Source of the DNA: Parablautia intestinalis
GTDB taxonomy: Bacteria > Bacillota > Clostridia > Lachnospirales > Lachnospiraceae
Length of the DNA stretch: 64,000 bases
Reading direction: 5' to 3'
Assembly: GCA_003612395.1 (NCBI GenBank)
Contig: RAYQ01000022.1
Location: 1-64,000, forward strand
Below are positions 50,633 through 58,817 of the stretch, piece by piece. Positions within the stretch are counted from its first letter, which is position 1, and the number at the start of each line of letters is the position of its first letter. The notes below the pieces were generated by a model that was not told the origin of the DNA, made no database searches, and saw nothing but the letters and a program-made list of their open reading frames with translations. A program made the position numbers and the translations under genes.

Positions 50633-51550
50633 TCAGCGTTTGTTTCTCTTTTCATTAACTGTCCGTTTTAATTCCTCCAAAGCCTCCTCAAACCGTTTAG
50701 AGTACATAGAAGGATTTCCCTTAAGCTGTGATCTCTGATAATGTCCCCTGAGCCTTCTAAATTGCAGCCTGTGCTCCTTCTCCACCGAATACCTGCTGCG
50801 CAGCTCCATAATTTCTTCCCTGACTTCCTCCACAAACTCCGATGGATTGCCTTTGATCCGCTCCTTAAATGCGCTGAATTTTTCTTCAATGTTGTCCATC
50901 AGTTCGTCAATCCGCACACTTCTCTCCTGCTTACGGGCTGCAAAATCATCATTCGCAACAGCAATAAGAACATCCAGCCGCTTTTGGATGCGTACCATCT
51001 CCTCTTTTGCCTTCTCAAGCCCAATAAGGATATCCCTGAGGTCCATTGCAGCTTTGAAAGAAAGTGTGAAATCAACCACAATATATTCCGTTACGATAAT
51101 CGTAACCACACTCACCACTATGGAGGGAATGGCAAACACTACTTTTTCAACACCCCTGTGGACGAATCCTGTCATCAGTATTGTCAGGAATCCCCATGCA
51201 ATTGTGGAGGACAGACAAATATGCCCTTTATAATTAAAACGCTGGTTGGAATAATCCCAATACCGCACTTTAAAAAGAGACTCCATGGCTATTCCCGTTA
51301 CCAGCTCTAATATAGTGGCCCCAATACATCCCGCTATATAGGTCAGAAAGATATTATCCTGAAAAGGCATGGAAACCAACAGCATCATAATAGCCCCGCT
51401 TCCATAAATGGGTAAAAAAGGCCCTCTCATGAACCCCCTGTTTACAAACCGCCTGCTCTTTACAGAAACAAATGTGGATTCAAAAACCCAGCCAAAAAAG
51501 CAATAGAAATAAAAGAAAAACAACCACTCACTCACTGAATATTGGTACAT
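50633..51550 (-). CDS. Putative ABC transporter permease of the CmpB family
   Basis: 305 aa. Residues about 5-165 hold five to six helices with the PF06541 signature: FFYFYCFFGWVFESTFVSVK, RGFMRGPFLPIYGSGA, and LELVTGIAMESLFKVRYWDY. The C-terminal 130 residues form a cytoplasmic coiled coil (LEKAKEEMVRIQKRLD...). Despite the family name, transport has not been shown. It is upstream of the DUF6044-like gene in the same direction. Confidence 0.85.
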   Translation of the reverse strand: MYQYSVSEWLFFFYFYCFFGWVFESTFVSVKSRRFVNRGFMRGPFLPIYGSGAIMMLLVSMPFQDNIFLTYIAGCIGATILELVTGIAMESLFKVRYWDYSNQRFNYKGHICLSSTIAWGFLTILMTGFVHRGVEKVVFAIPSIVVSVVTIIVTEYIVVDFTLSFKAAMDLRDILIGLEKAKEEMVRIQKRLDVLIAVANDDFAARKQERSVRIDELMDNIEEKFSAFKERIKGNPSEFVEEVREEIMELRSRYSVEKEHRLQFRRLRGHYQRSQLKGNPSMYSKRFEEALEELKRTVNEKRNKR

Positions 51551-51579
51551 TTATATCCTCCCAGCTCTCTCCCGTACTT

Positions 51580-52509
51580 TTACATAAAGCTGATAATTTC
51601 CTCTTTCGGCGCTCTCGTATGCTCCACACTTATGGCCTTAAGCACTGGCCCCTCGCCCCTATAATCGGCAAAATATTCCCGGGCAACTTTGGCCGTTACC
51701 TTCACCCACTGTTTATCCGTAAGTTTATCAGCCTTATCATATTCACAGGCAAAGCCTAAAAATGCCATATCCTCCGCACAACAGGTCATTGCCATTCTTC
51801 CAGGTACAAAATACCCTCTGGGAAATTCCTTTGGTTTTAGCACCATAGCTGTAAACCGGACTGTTTTGTCAATGTACCTGTCCAGATTATCCAGACTGTC
51901 CAGGTACCATATTCCATAGCCTTCATTGTCCAGCTCAATAATTGGCGCATCCAGACTATAAGGAAGATCATCCTCAAAAATCTGGTTCACTTCTCCCTCA
52001 GAATCCTCAAAAACAATTTCCGCCTGCTGATTGATTGCCTTTACATTTCTCTTATAAAGGCTAAGGTCCTCCACATCATCACAGCGGTTAAATATAATCA
52101 GCTCTGACCCGCGTAGCATTTCCGCCAAAAGAGATTTCATGTTGGTAAAATACATGGGAAAAGTGGATGCGTCAATGGTGGTGATCTGCTGCTCTACCCT
52201 CCAGTGAAAAGGCAGTCTCAGATTCTTAAAATTCCACATACCATTATATTCAATAATAATGCGTTCAGGCTTATACTTTTTTTCCAGCTCTATTAAATGA
52301 GAGGTATTAAAATCTTCTTCCCTCTCAATAAGCACCAGGTTCGTGCGGCTTTTTTTCAAAAGTTCTTCTTCGTACTCTATCTCCCCCTCCTCGCAGACAA
52401 GCAAAAGCGTCTTTCCTCTTATCTGAAAATAAGGCTGCTCCAGTGTATAACAAATAAACTCTGTCTTTCCACTTTCCAAAAAGCCATTGATGATATAAAC
52501 CGGTTTCAT
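51580..52509 (-). CDS. CobW-like P-loop GTPase with OB-type C-terminus (TIGR03943-like)
   Basis: 309 aa from Met 52509 (MKPVYIINGFLESGKTEFIC). The Walker A is GFLESGKTE, close to the CobW type, but the CxCC metal motif is missing. RIIIEYNGMWNF and LIIFNRCDD supply the Walker B and base-recognition regions. The last about 110 residues (DKTVRFTAMVLKPKEFPRGY, FVPGRMAMTCCAEDM) look like the OB-fold domain of TIGR03943 proteins, which accompany metal transport. It is downstream of the canonical CobW gene, so the two probably form one metal-handling unit. Confidence 0.75.
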   Translation of the reverse strand: MKPVYIINGFLESGKTEFICYTLEQPYFQIRGKTLLLVCEEGEIEYEEELLKKSRTNLVLIEREEDFNTSHLIELEKKYKPERIIIEYNGMWNFKNLRLPFHWRVEQQITTIDASTFPMYFTNMKSLLAEMLRGSELIIFNRCDDVEDLSLYKRNVKAINQQAEIVFEDSEGEVNQIFEDDLPYSLDAPIIELDNEGYGIWYLDSLDNLDRYIDKTVRFTAMVLKPKEFPRGYFVPGRMAMTCCAEDMAFLGFACEYDKADKLTDKQWVKVTAKVAREYFADYRGEGPVLKAISVEHTRAPKEEIISFM

Positions 52510-52549
52510 CGTAATACCATACCCTCCTGTTTCGAACACACTGTGACAT

Positions 52550-53698
52550 TTATTTTGCAAAAAGTGATTTCAGCCTGTCCTCTTTTAGCTTCGAACCAAT
52601 CACACAAAACTTACCTGTTACATCCGGCTTCCCGTCACGGACGTTACTCTCACCTGGCACATAATCAAAGTATACCCAGCCTCCTGCTTCTCCGGGAACC
52701 ATTCCTTTTGCCCGGAGCACAAAACCGTACTCTCCCTCATTTTCAAGTTCTTCCAGAATATGCTCTATTTCCGTCTTGCTGTAGGCTGAAGGGGTCTCCA
52801 TTCCCCAGCTGGTAAAGACCTCATCCGCATGGTGGTGGCCGTGGTGGTGATCGTGGTCATGATCATGACAGCCGCAGGTGCAATCCGGTCCATGATCATG
52901 TCCGTGATGATCATGATGATGTTCATCTTCCTCATGGTGATGATGGTGTTCATGGCTGTCTTCTCCATGATGATGGTGAGCGTGCTCGTCTTCTCCATGA
53001 TGATGATCATGTCCGTCTTCTGCATGGTGATGGTGAGCATGATGTGCATTTACATCTTCTCTGCCTGCTTTAAGCTCTGCCATCAGTTCCGCTTCCAGAT
53101 CCTTAGCTCCTTCAATGGTTGCCAGCATATCCTTTCCATTCAAATCCTCCCAGGGGGTTGTTACGATGGTTGCCTTCTCGTTATGCTCTCTAATAAGCTC
53201 TATACATTTATCCAGCTTTTCTTTGGAAATGCTGCCTGTTCTGCTTAAAATAATGGTGCCTGCATGGGCAATTTGATTAATAAAAAATTCCCCAAAATTT
53301 TTAATGTACATTTTACATTTAGAAGCGTCAACCACAGCAACGGCACTGTTTAATGTAACCTTACTGGTATCAATCACATTTTGGACCGCATTCATAACAT
53401 CTGAGAGTTTGCCAACACCTGAAGGCTCAATCAGAATCCTTTCCGGATCATAGGTTTTCATCACTTCCTTAAGAGATGTACCAAAATCGCCTACCAGAGA
53501 ACAGCAGATACAGCCTGAATTCATTTCCTTGATTTCAATACCGGCTTCCTTCAAAAACCCGCCGTCAATTCCAATTTCTCCAAACTCATTTTCAATCAGA
53601 ACCACCCTGGTATCACCAAGAGCTTCCGCTAACAGCTTTTTAATCAATGTGGTTTTTCCTGCACCCAAAAAACCTGACACAATATCGATTTTCGTCAT
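52550..53698 (-). CDS. CobW/YciC-type GTP-binding metallochaperone with His-rich loop
   Basis: 382 aa. Walker A SGFLGAGKTTLIKKLL at residues 8-22, the metal motif NSGCICCSLVGDF (CxCC), Walker B RILIEPSGVG, and the CobW C-terminal domain from about 300 (FVLRAKGMVPGEAGGWVYFD). Between them, residues about 218-295 are very rich in His and Asp with a CTCGC site, a likely metal store. Zinc metallochaperones of the COG0523 group have this layout. The promoter at 53819-53847 drives it and the second GTPase. No clear Zur box is seen. Confidence 0.9.
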   Translation of the reverse strand: MTKIDIVSGFLGAGKTTLIKKLLAEALGDTRVVLIENEFGEIGIDGGFLKEAGIEIKEMNSGCICCSLVGDFGTSLKEVMKTYDPERILIEPSGVGKLSDVMNAVQNVIDTSKVTLNSAVAVVDASKCKMYIKNFGEFFINQIAHAGTIILSRTGSISKEKLDKCIELIREHNEKATIVTTPWEDLNGKDMLATIEGAKDLEAELMAELKAGREDVNAHHAHHHHAEDGHDHHHGEDEHAHHHHGEDSHEHHHHHEEDEHHHDHHGHDHGPDCTCGCHDHDHDHHHGHHHADEVFTSWGMETPSAYSKTEIEHILEELENEGEYGFVLRAKGMVPGEAGGWVYFDYVPGESNVRDGKPDVTGKFCVIGSKLKEDRLKSLFAK

Positions 53699-53818
53699 TT
53701 CAATCCTCCATTCTCATCTTTAAGCTTCCAAACCAAACACCATCTGGTGTAAACATTACTTTACTTCGTAAATCCGGATATTCTTTTAAAACATTAGTAT
53801 TCTATCTGCTATCGTATT

Positions 53819-53847
53819 ATTATAATAACTTCATTTCGAGAAGTCAA
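53819..53847 (-). promoter_or_regulatory. Promoter of the CobW operon
   Basis: Minus strand: TTGACT (53842-53847), 17-bp spacer, TATAAT (53819-53824). The leader (about 115 nt) contains the inverted repeat CACCATCTGGTG at about 53738-53749. Confidence 0.85.
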
Positions 53848-53899
53848 ACCCTTAAACCAGTATATTTACCGGCGCATAGGACAGAAAATCTGCACCGGG

Positions 53900-54493
53900 T
53901 TGGAAGGAAAACAAATATCGGCATACTGCAGTTCTCTGGCCAGAGCCAGACAGACATTGCAGGAAATCCTCCGCTGCATCAGACAAAAGGATATCAAAAT
54001 TACCGAATCTTCCTGCTTAAAGGAAATGGATTTAGGATTACTTGAAGGAATGTCCTGGACGGAACGCCGGGAGAAGTATCCGGAAATTGATTTGGATCAA
54101 AAATTGTCCTCCCTCAGGGCACCTGGCGGAGAGTCCTATCATGATGTTAAAGATCGCTGTCAGACATTTATAGATGAGCATCTGGCCCGGGAAGATGATG
54201 ACCAAAATATCCTTATCGTATCTCATGGTATTACCTTACGGGTACTCACAAACCTGCTCTTAAACCGTCCGGATGAGGATGTAAACTTTTTAAACTGGAT
54301 GGAAAATACGGCACTAACAGAGCTTATCCGGGAAAAGGACTTCCACACCTGTAAGGCAGTCCGATTGAATGATTACTCGCACCTTGGGGATCTTAAAACC
54401 CCCGGATATGAAATCTGGGGGTTGTTTGCAACACATAATTATCTGGAGGTGAAGAACAAACGCCGCCACGCTTCGCGAGCTGGCTTATTGTAA
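53900..54493 (+). pseudogene. Histidine phosphatase family protein, 5' truncated
   Basis: The frame encodes EGKQISAYCSSLARARQTLQ, EMDLGLLEGMSWTERREKYP and ILIVSHGITLRVLTNLLLN, the central and second-His parts of a phosphoglycerate mutase-like phosphatase. The N-terminal RHG motif that carries the catalytic His is missing: the frame is open upstream for about 20 codons but encodes nothing family-like. The only start is TTG 53900. The last 13 codons before the stop are encoded by repeat C9. It is therefore probably inactive. It diverges from the CobW promoter. Confidence 0.75.
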
Positions 54494-54534
54494 CAAACGC
54501 TTTTAGCTTCGCGAACGAGCTGCCCTTATGTTAA
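54455..54534. repeat. Repeat family C, two tandem units
   Basis: AACAAACGCCGCCACGCTTC, GCGAGCTGGCTTATTGTAAC, then AAACGCTTTTAGCTTCGCGA, ACGAGCTGCCCTTATGTTAA. The first unit supplies the stop codon of the truncated phosphatase. Confidence 0.85.
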
Positions 54535-54540
54535 ATTTCA

Positions 54541-54590
54541 GGAGCCGGAGCGTGCTTTGGGCACGCTCTGAGGTCTTCCCCGCTGGCTCC
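54541..54590. terminator. Nested hairpins at the end of the PTS operon
   Basis: GAGCGTGC (54548-54555) pairs with GCACGCTC (54561-54568) inside GGAGCC (54541-54546) / GGCTCC (54585-54590). It is 15 nt past the EIIBC stop on the minus strand. No T-run follows, so it may be a 3'-end stabiliser or weak terminator. Confidence 0.5.
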
Positions 54591-54604
54591 TATAGAAGTG
54601 CTGT

Positions 54605-56074
54605 CTATAACATCTTTTTCATTTCATCAGCTACAAATTGCACCTTCGTACCAACAATAACCTGAACGGCATTCTTGCTGGGTCTTATGATACCTGCAAC
54701 ACCTGCTGACTTAATCTTTTTCTCATCCACCTGCGTATAATCCTTGATCTCAAGACGAAGTCTTGTAATACAGTTGTCAAGAGCAACGATATTGCCTTTG
54801 CCGCCAAGTCCTTCCAAAATAATGGATGCTACTTCGGTAAAGTCATTGTTGGAAAGAACTGCTTTTTTCTCTGCTTCCAAATCATCATCTTCCCTGCCGG
54901 GAGTCTTCAGATCAAATTTTACGATTGCAAAGCGGAATACCACATAGAATACTGCAAATGCTGCCAGACCAAGAGGAATGATCATCCATGTATTCTGAGC
55001 TGCCGGAAGCGATGCTGAGAAAACAAGATCCGTTGCGCCTGCCGAGAAGCTGAAGCCTGCCCGGAAGCCAAGCAGCGTTGTGATAACGGTAAAAATTCCA
55101 TATAATAATGCATAAATCAGATACAATCCAGGTGCAAGGAACATAAATCCGAATTCAAAAGGCTCTGTAACACCACAGACGAACGCACAAACTGCTGCGG
55201 AAGCTACCAAACCAATGGCAACTTTCTTCTTGTTGTCTTTTGCTGTGTGGATCATAGCCAGTGCTGCACCCGGAATACCAAACATCATACAAGGGAAGAA
55301 ACCTGACATGTACATACCAAGGCTCCATGTAACATCCGCGCTGGTTTCTCCGGCCCAGAAGTGCTTTAAGTCGCCAAGTCCAACCGTATCAAACCAGAAT
55401 ACGTTGTTCAGTGCGTGATGTAAACCTGTAGGGATTAACAGTCTGTTCAGGAAAGCATAAATACCTGCACCTACTGCATCCAGACTTACGATTCCCTGGC
55501 CGATTGCAAGCAGGATACCGTAAACGATAGGCCATACAACAAGCAGGATAGCTGCAACAACGATGGAAATTACACCTGAAATAATCGTTACACAGCGTTT
55601 GCCGCTAAAGAACGACAGCCAGTCCGGAAGCTTCGTGCTCTTGAACTTATTATAGCAGGTAGCACCGATAATACCGGAAAGAATACCAATAAACGGATTC
55701 GCAATCGCTGAAAATGCCAGCGTTCTGTTTGCATCCTCTGCTATAGAAGGAATTAAAGTGGTAACAACACCTACTGAAAGCAGGTTGGTAATCATCAGCC
55801 ATGCTGCCAAAGACGCAAGTCCTGCAGTACCATCATGATCATCTGCCATTCCAACGCCTACACCGATTACAAACAGCAATGCCATGTTGTCAATCAGAGC
55901 GCCGCCAGCCTTCACGAGGAAAAATCCCAGCAAATTCACAAAACCGGTAATTTCACCGCCCTGCATTGTCTGCTTACAAAGCGCATATCCAAGTCCCATT
56001 AATATACCGCATATCGGCAGACATGCTACGGGAAGCATCAATGCCTTCCCTAATTTCTGTAAATATTTCATCAT
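54605..56074 (-). CDS. PTS EIIBC component, glucose/N-acetylglucosamine family
   Basis: 489 aa: MMKYLQKLGKALMLPVACLP starts a ten-helix EIIC domain with GLHHALNNVFW and CGVTEPFEFGFMFLAPGLYL (sugar-binding Glu). From about residue 400 an EIIB domain has the phosphorylated Cys in NIVALDNCITRLRLEIKD. It imports and phosphorylates glucose, GlcNAc or a related sugar; the length and sequence are closest to NagE/PtsG-type proteins. It lacks a fused EIIA, which is encoded separately at 58260. Last gene of the PTS operon. Confidence 0.9.
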   Translation of the reverse strand: MMKYLQKLGKALMLPVACLPICGILMGLGYALCKQTMQGGEITGFVNLLGFFLVKAGGALIDNMALLFVIGVGVGMADDHDGTAGLASLAAWLMITNLLSVGVVTTLIPSIAEDANRTLAFSAIANPFIGILSGIIGATCYNKFKSTKLPDWLSFFSGKRCVTIISGVISIVVAAILLVVWPIVYGILLAIGQGIVSLDAVGAGIYAFLNRLLIPTGLHHALNNVFWFDTVGLGDLKHFWAGETSADVTWSLGMYMSGFFPCMMFGIPGAALAMIHTAKDNKKKVAIGLVASAAVCAFVCGVTEPFEFGFMFLAPGLYLIYALLYGIFTVITTLLGFRAGFSFSAGATDLVFSASLPAAQNTWMIIPLGLAAFAVFYVVFRFAIVKFDLKTPGREDDDLEAEKKAVLSNNDFTEVASIILEGLGGKGNIVALDNCITRLRLEIKDYTQVDEKKIKSAGVAGIIRPSKNAVQVIVGTKVQFVADEMKKML

Positions 56075-56157
56075 AAAAATTTACCCCCTAATTTTTCTCC
56101 TGTTGTAACAGTTCGTCTTTCGGTCAAACTGTTATTGTTCTCTAACAGAAATACCTG

Positions 56158-56415
56158 TTATAAATTATCTTTGAAAAAATTTATCATTGCCTCACAGGCA
56201 ATATCTTCATCCTCCCCTTCTATCTGGCAGGTAATCTCCATTCCCTGTTTAATGCCAAGACTCATGAGCTTAATCAGTTTTTTTGCATCAGCGCTTTTTC
56301 CATTGCCGTTAATGGTTATATTGCTCTGAAACTCTGCTGCTTTTTTCACCAAAAGCCCTGCCGGTCTTGCATGGATTCCTACCGGATCATTGATAGTAAA
56401 TTGAAATTCCTTCAC
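56158..56415 (-). CDS. ptsH: Phosphocarrier protein HPr
   Basis: 85 aa from a GTG start at 56415, giving VKEFQFTINDPVGIHARPAG with the phosphorylated His at residue 15. Homologues begin MKEFQ-like at the same place. Residue 46, the regulatory Ser of Firmicute HPr, is Lys here (KSADAKKLIKLMSLGIKQG). It carries phosphate from EI to EIIA. The gene lies between ptsI and the EIIBC gene, not before ptsI as in most operons. Confidence 0.93.
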   Translation of the reverse strand: MKEFQFTINDPVGIHARPAGLLVKKAAEFQSNITINGNGKSADAKKLIKLMSLGIKQGMEITCQIEGEDEDIACEAMINFFKDNL

Positions 56416-56542
56416 CTCCGCACCCCCTGTCATATTTTGTTTGTTTTATATACAGCCCGCACTGCCGTCACCGGATTTTCCACAGTCCCACTTACCCGCT
56501 GCAAAATTCCTCCGGCAGATACATGGCCTAAAAACCCATATC

Positions 56543-58156
56543 TTATATATCTCTTACTGCCTTTCGCACCTTCAACACGGAAGATGCCGATACGCTTAGC
56601 TCATCCACTCCCATGTTAAGAAACGTCTCCGTCAGATCCGTATCCGCTGCCAGCTCTCCACAGATCCCAACCCATATTCCTTCCTTATGCCCATTTTTTA
56701 CTGTCATTTCTATCAGCTTCAAAACAGCGGGATGATGTGTGTCGCATGTGCTCTCCAGTTTCTGGTTTTGTCTGTCCACAGCCAGCGTGTACTGGGTCAG
56801 ATCATTGGTCCCAATGCTGAAGAAATCCACTTCTTTCGCCAGCTCATCAGAAATCAGCGCTGCTGCCGGGGTTTCTATCATAATTCCCAGCTCCACATCC
56901 TTCACCGGATACCCTTCCGTGGAAAGCTCCTCTTTTACCTGTTCCACAATTTCCTTTATCCGCCGTACCTCCGCTGTGGATACCACCATCGGAAACATAA
57001 TGGCCGCCCTGCCATAAGCAGAAGCCCTGAAAATTGCCCGCAGCTGTGTAATAAATATCTCCGGCCTATCCAGACAAATCCGGATAGCACGATAACCCAA
57101 AGCAGGATTTTCTTCTTCATCAAGGTTGAAATAATCCACCTTTTTGTCCGCACCGATATCCAAAGTCCGGATTACTACTTTTTTCTCTCCCATTTTCTCA
57201 AGCACAGCCTTATAGCTTAAAAACTGTTCTTCCTCCGTTGGGAAATTTCCCCTTCCCAGATAAAGGAATTCACTCCTGAAAAGACCAATTCCTCCGGCAT
57301 CCGCCTCCAAAGCTCCCTGAGCATCTTCTACTTTCCCGATATTGGCAAAGATATCAATCCGTCTGCCGTCACCGGTAACATTATCTTTTCCTTTTAACTG
57401 CTCAAGAGCTTCTAAGTCAGCTACCCACTGGTTTTTGCGGTGTATCATCTCATCAAGCACTTCTGTGTCCGGCTCTATGAGAAATTCCCCCGCAAATCCA
57501 TCCACTACCCCGACTTTACCGTTTAATTCTTTCCCTGCTGCCATTCCCGTATTTACAAGTGCAGGAAGATTCATACTTCTGGCCAGTATGGCTGTGTGGG
57601 AATTGGAAGAACCCCGCACCGTCACAAATGCAAGAATTTTGTTCTTATCCATCTTAACAGTCTCGCTGGGTGTAAGATCATCTGCAACGACTATCACAGG
57701 TTCATCGGTAAGTATTCCGTCTTCAGCCACTCCTGCCAGAATCCGGATTACCCTTTTGGAAACATCTTTGATATCGGCTGCCCTTGCCTTCATATATTCA
57801 TCATCCATAGCAGCAAACATCTCAGCGAATTGATTCTGGGCCATTTCCACAGCATATTCGGCGTTAAGACCTTCTTCCAGAACTTCATTTACCGCTTCCA
57901 GATAATCATCATCCTCCAGCATCATTTTATGTATATCAAAAATCATGGCGTGATCTTCGCCTACGCGCTCCAAAGTCTCCTCATAAAGACCGGTCAGCTG
58001 CTCTCTGGCAGTTTCTACAGCTTTGGCAAACCTCTTCTTTTCCGCCTCTTTGTCCTCTGCCTCCAGCCTGACTACCTGATAGTCCTGCTTCTCATACCAG
58101 TATATCCGGCCTATTGCAATTCCTTTCAATACGCTTTTTCCGGTATATTTCTCCAT
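56543..58156 (-). CDS. ptsI: PTS enzyme I (phosphoenolpyruvate-protein phosphotransferase)
   Basis: 537 aa from ATG 58156. The phospho-His is H187 in RGSSNSHTAILARSMNLPAL. The C-terminal PEP-binding barrel has GGIGLFRSEFLYLGRGNFPT, IMIETPAAALISDELAKEVD, and FFSIGTNDLTQYTLAVDRQN. It starts the phosphate relay PEP-EI-HPr-EIIA-EIIB. The upstream frame into repeat B4 was trimmed. The ribosome site GAAGGGG is 13 nt from the start, and ATG 58168 in between is an alternative. Confidence 0.95.
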   Translation of the reverse strand: MEKYTGKSVLKGIAIGRIYWYEKQDYQVVRLEAEDKEAEKKRFAKAVETAREQLTGLYEETLERVGEDHAMIFDIHKMMLEDDDYLEAVNEVLEEGLNAEYAVEMAQNQFAEMFAAMDDEYMKARAADIKDVSKRVIRILAGVAEDGILTDEPVIVVADDLTPSETVKMDKNKILAFVTVRGSSNSHTAILARSMNLPALVNTGMAAGKELNGKVGVVDGFAGEFLIEPDTEVLDEMIHRKNQWVADLEALEQLKGKDNVTGDGRRIDIFANIGKVEDAQGALEADAGGIGLFRSEFLYLGRGNFPTEEEQFLSYKAVLEKMGEKKVVIRTLDIGADKKVDYFNLDEEENPALGYRAIRICLDRPEIFITQLRAIFRASAYGRAAIMFPMVVSTAEVRRIKEIVEQVKEELSTEGYPVKDVELGIMIETPAAALISDELAKEVDFFSIGTNDLTQYTLAVDRQNQKLESTCDTHHPAVLKLIEMTVKNGHKEGIWVGICGELAADTDLTETFLNMGVDELSVSASSVLKVRKAVRDI

Positions 58157-58165
58157 TAATATAAC

Positions 58166-58251
58166 CATGCCCCTTCTCAACCTGCAAAATTGTGTCCTCA
58201 GGTACAAATTTGTGATTGATAAAATCTGCCGCCAGGCTGATTTTTAAATCT
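58166..58251 (-). repeat. Intergenic repeat family B, copy 4
   Basis: Minus strand: AGATTTAAAAATCAGCCTGG, CGGCAGATTTTATCAATC, ACAAATTTGTACCTGAGGAC, ACAATTTTGCAGGTTGAGAA, ending GGGGCATG. It fills the gap between the EIIA and EI genes and supplies the ribosome site of ptsI. Confidence 0.8.
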
Positions 58252-58259
58252 GTTTTCTT

Positions 58260-58748
58260 TTATTTTTTCAGGTTCAGGATATTATCACCTAAAGATACAT
58301 CGCCCGGGCCCGCCATATGGAACTCGGAATACTCATCGGAATTGCAAATGACAATCGGAGTTGTGATATCATACCCTTCGGCCTTAATCTGCTCAATGTC
58401 CGCTTCCAGGAGTAAATCCCCTTTCTTTACCTCCTGCCCTTCGCTGGCATGGATCGTGAAATGCTTTCCTTCCAGCTTCACCGTATCAAGCCCCACATGA
58501 ATCAGCACTTCCACTCCCTCTTTACTGGTCATGGCCGCTGCATGACCGGTAGGGAACACAGTGCTTACCGTGCCGTCCACAGGAGCACAGATCTGTGTGC
58601 CGGACGGTATTACAGCCACACCCTTCCCTAGTATTTCCCCGCTGAAAGTAGGATCGTTTACTTCCGTAATGCTTATCAGCGTTCCTGCCACCGGTGCCCC
58701 AATGTCTATGCCGCTGTCTTTTGCGAATATGTTCTGAAAAAGTTTCAT
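58260..58748 (-). CDS. crr: PTS EIIA component, glucose type
   Basis: 162 aa from ATG 58748 (GGAAGGGAGAAGCGG before it). It has the two active-site His residues, in FPTGHAAAMTS (H69) and VEVLIHVGLDTVKLEGKHF (H84). The family end motif GDVSLGDNILNL is similar to crr proteins. It passes phosphate from HPr to EIIB. It precedes ptsI, separated by repeat B4. Confidence 0.93.
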   Translation of the reverse strand: MKLFQNIFAKDSGIDIGAPVAGTLISITEVNDPTFSGEILGKGVAVIPSGTQICAPVDGTVSTVFPTGHAAAMTSKEGVEVLIHVGLDTVKLEGKHFTIHASEGQEVKKGDLLLEADIEQIKAEGYDITTPIVICNSDEYSEFHMAGPGDVSLGDNILNLKK

Positions 58749-58817
58749 CCGCTTCTCCCTTCCTGCTTTGCGCTGCCTCCCGCAGCATCTTAAAATCATC
58801 CTCTGCCGGATGCGCCA

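Noticed and set aside
52765-53049. Met/Ile/Thr-rich frame on the minus strand, and a matching Met/Val-rich frame on the plus strand
   Set aside because: Both are other-frame readings of the His-codon repeats in the CobW gene.
53699-53818. Possible Zur box before the CobW operon
   Set aside because: GATTTACGAAGTAAAGTAAT has partial likeness but not the required dyad. CACCATCTGGTG is symmetrical but unrelated to known Zur sites.
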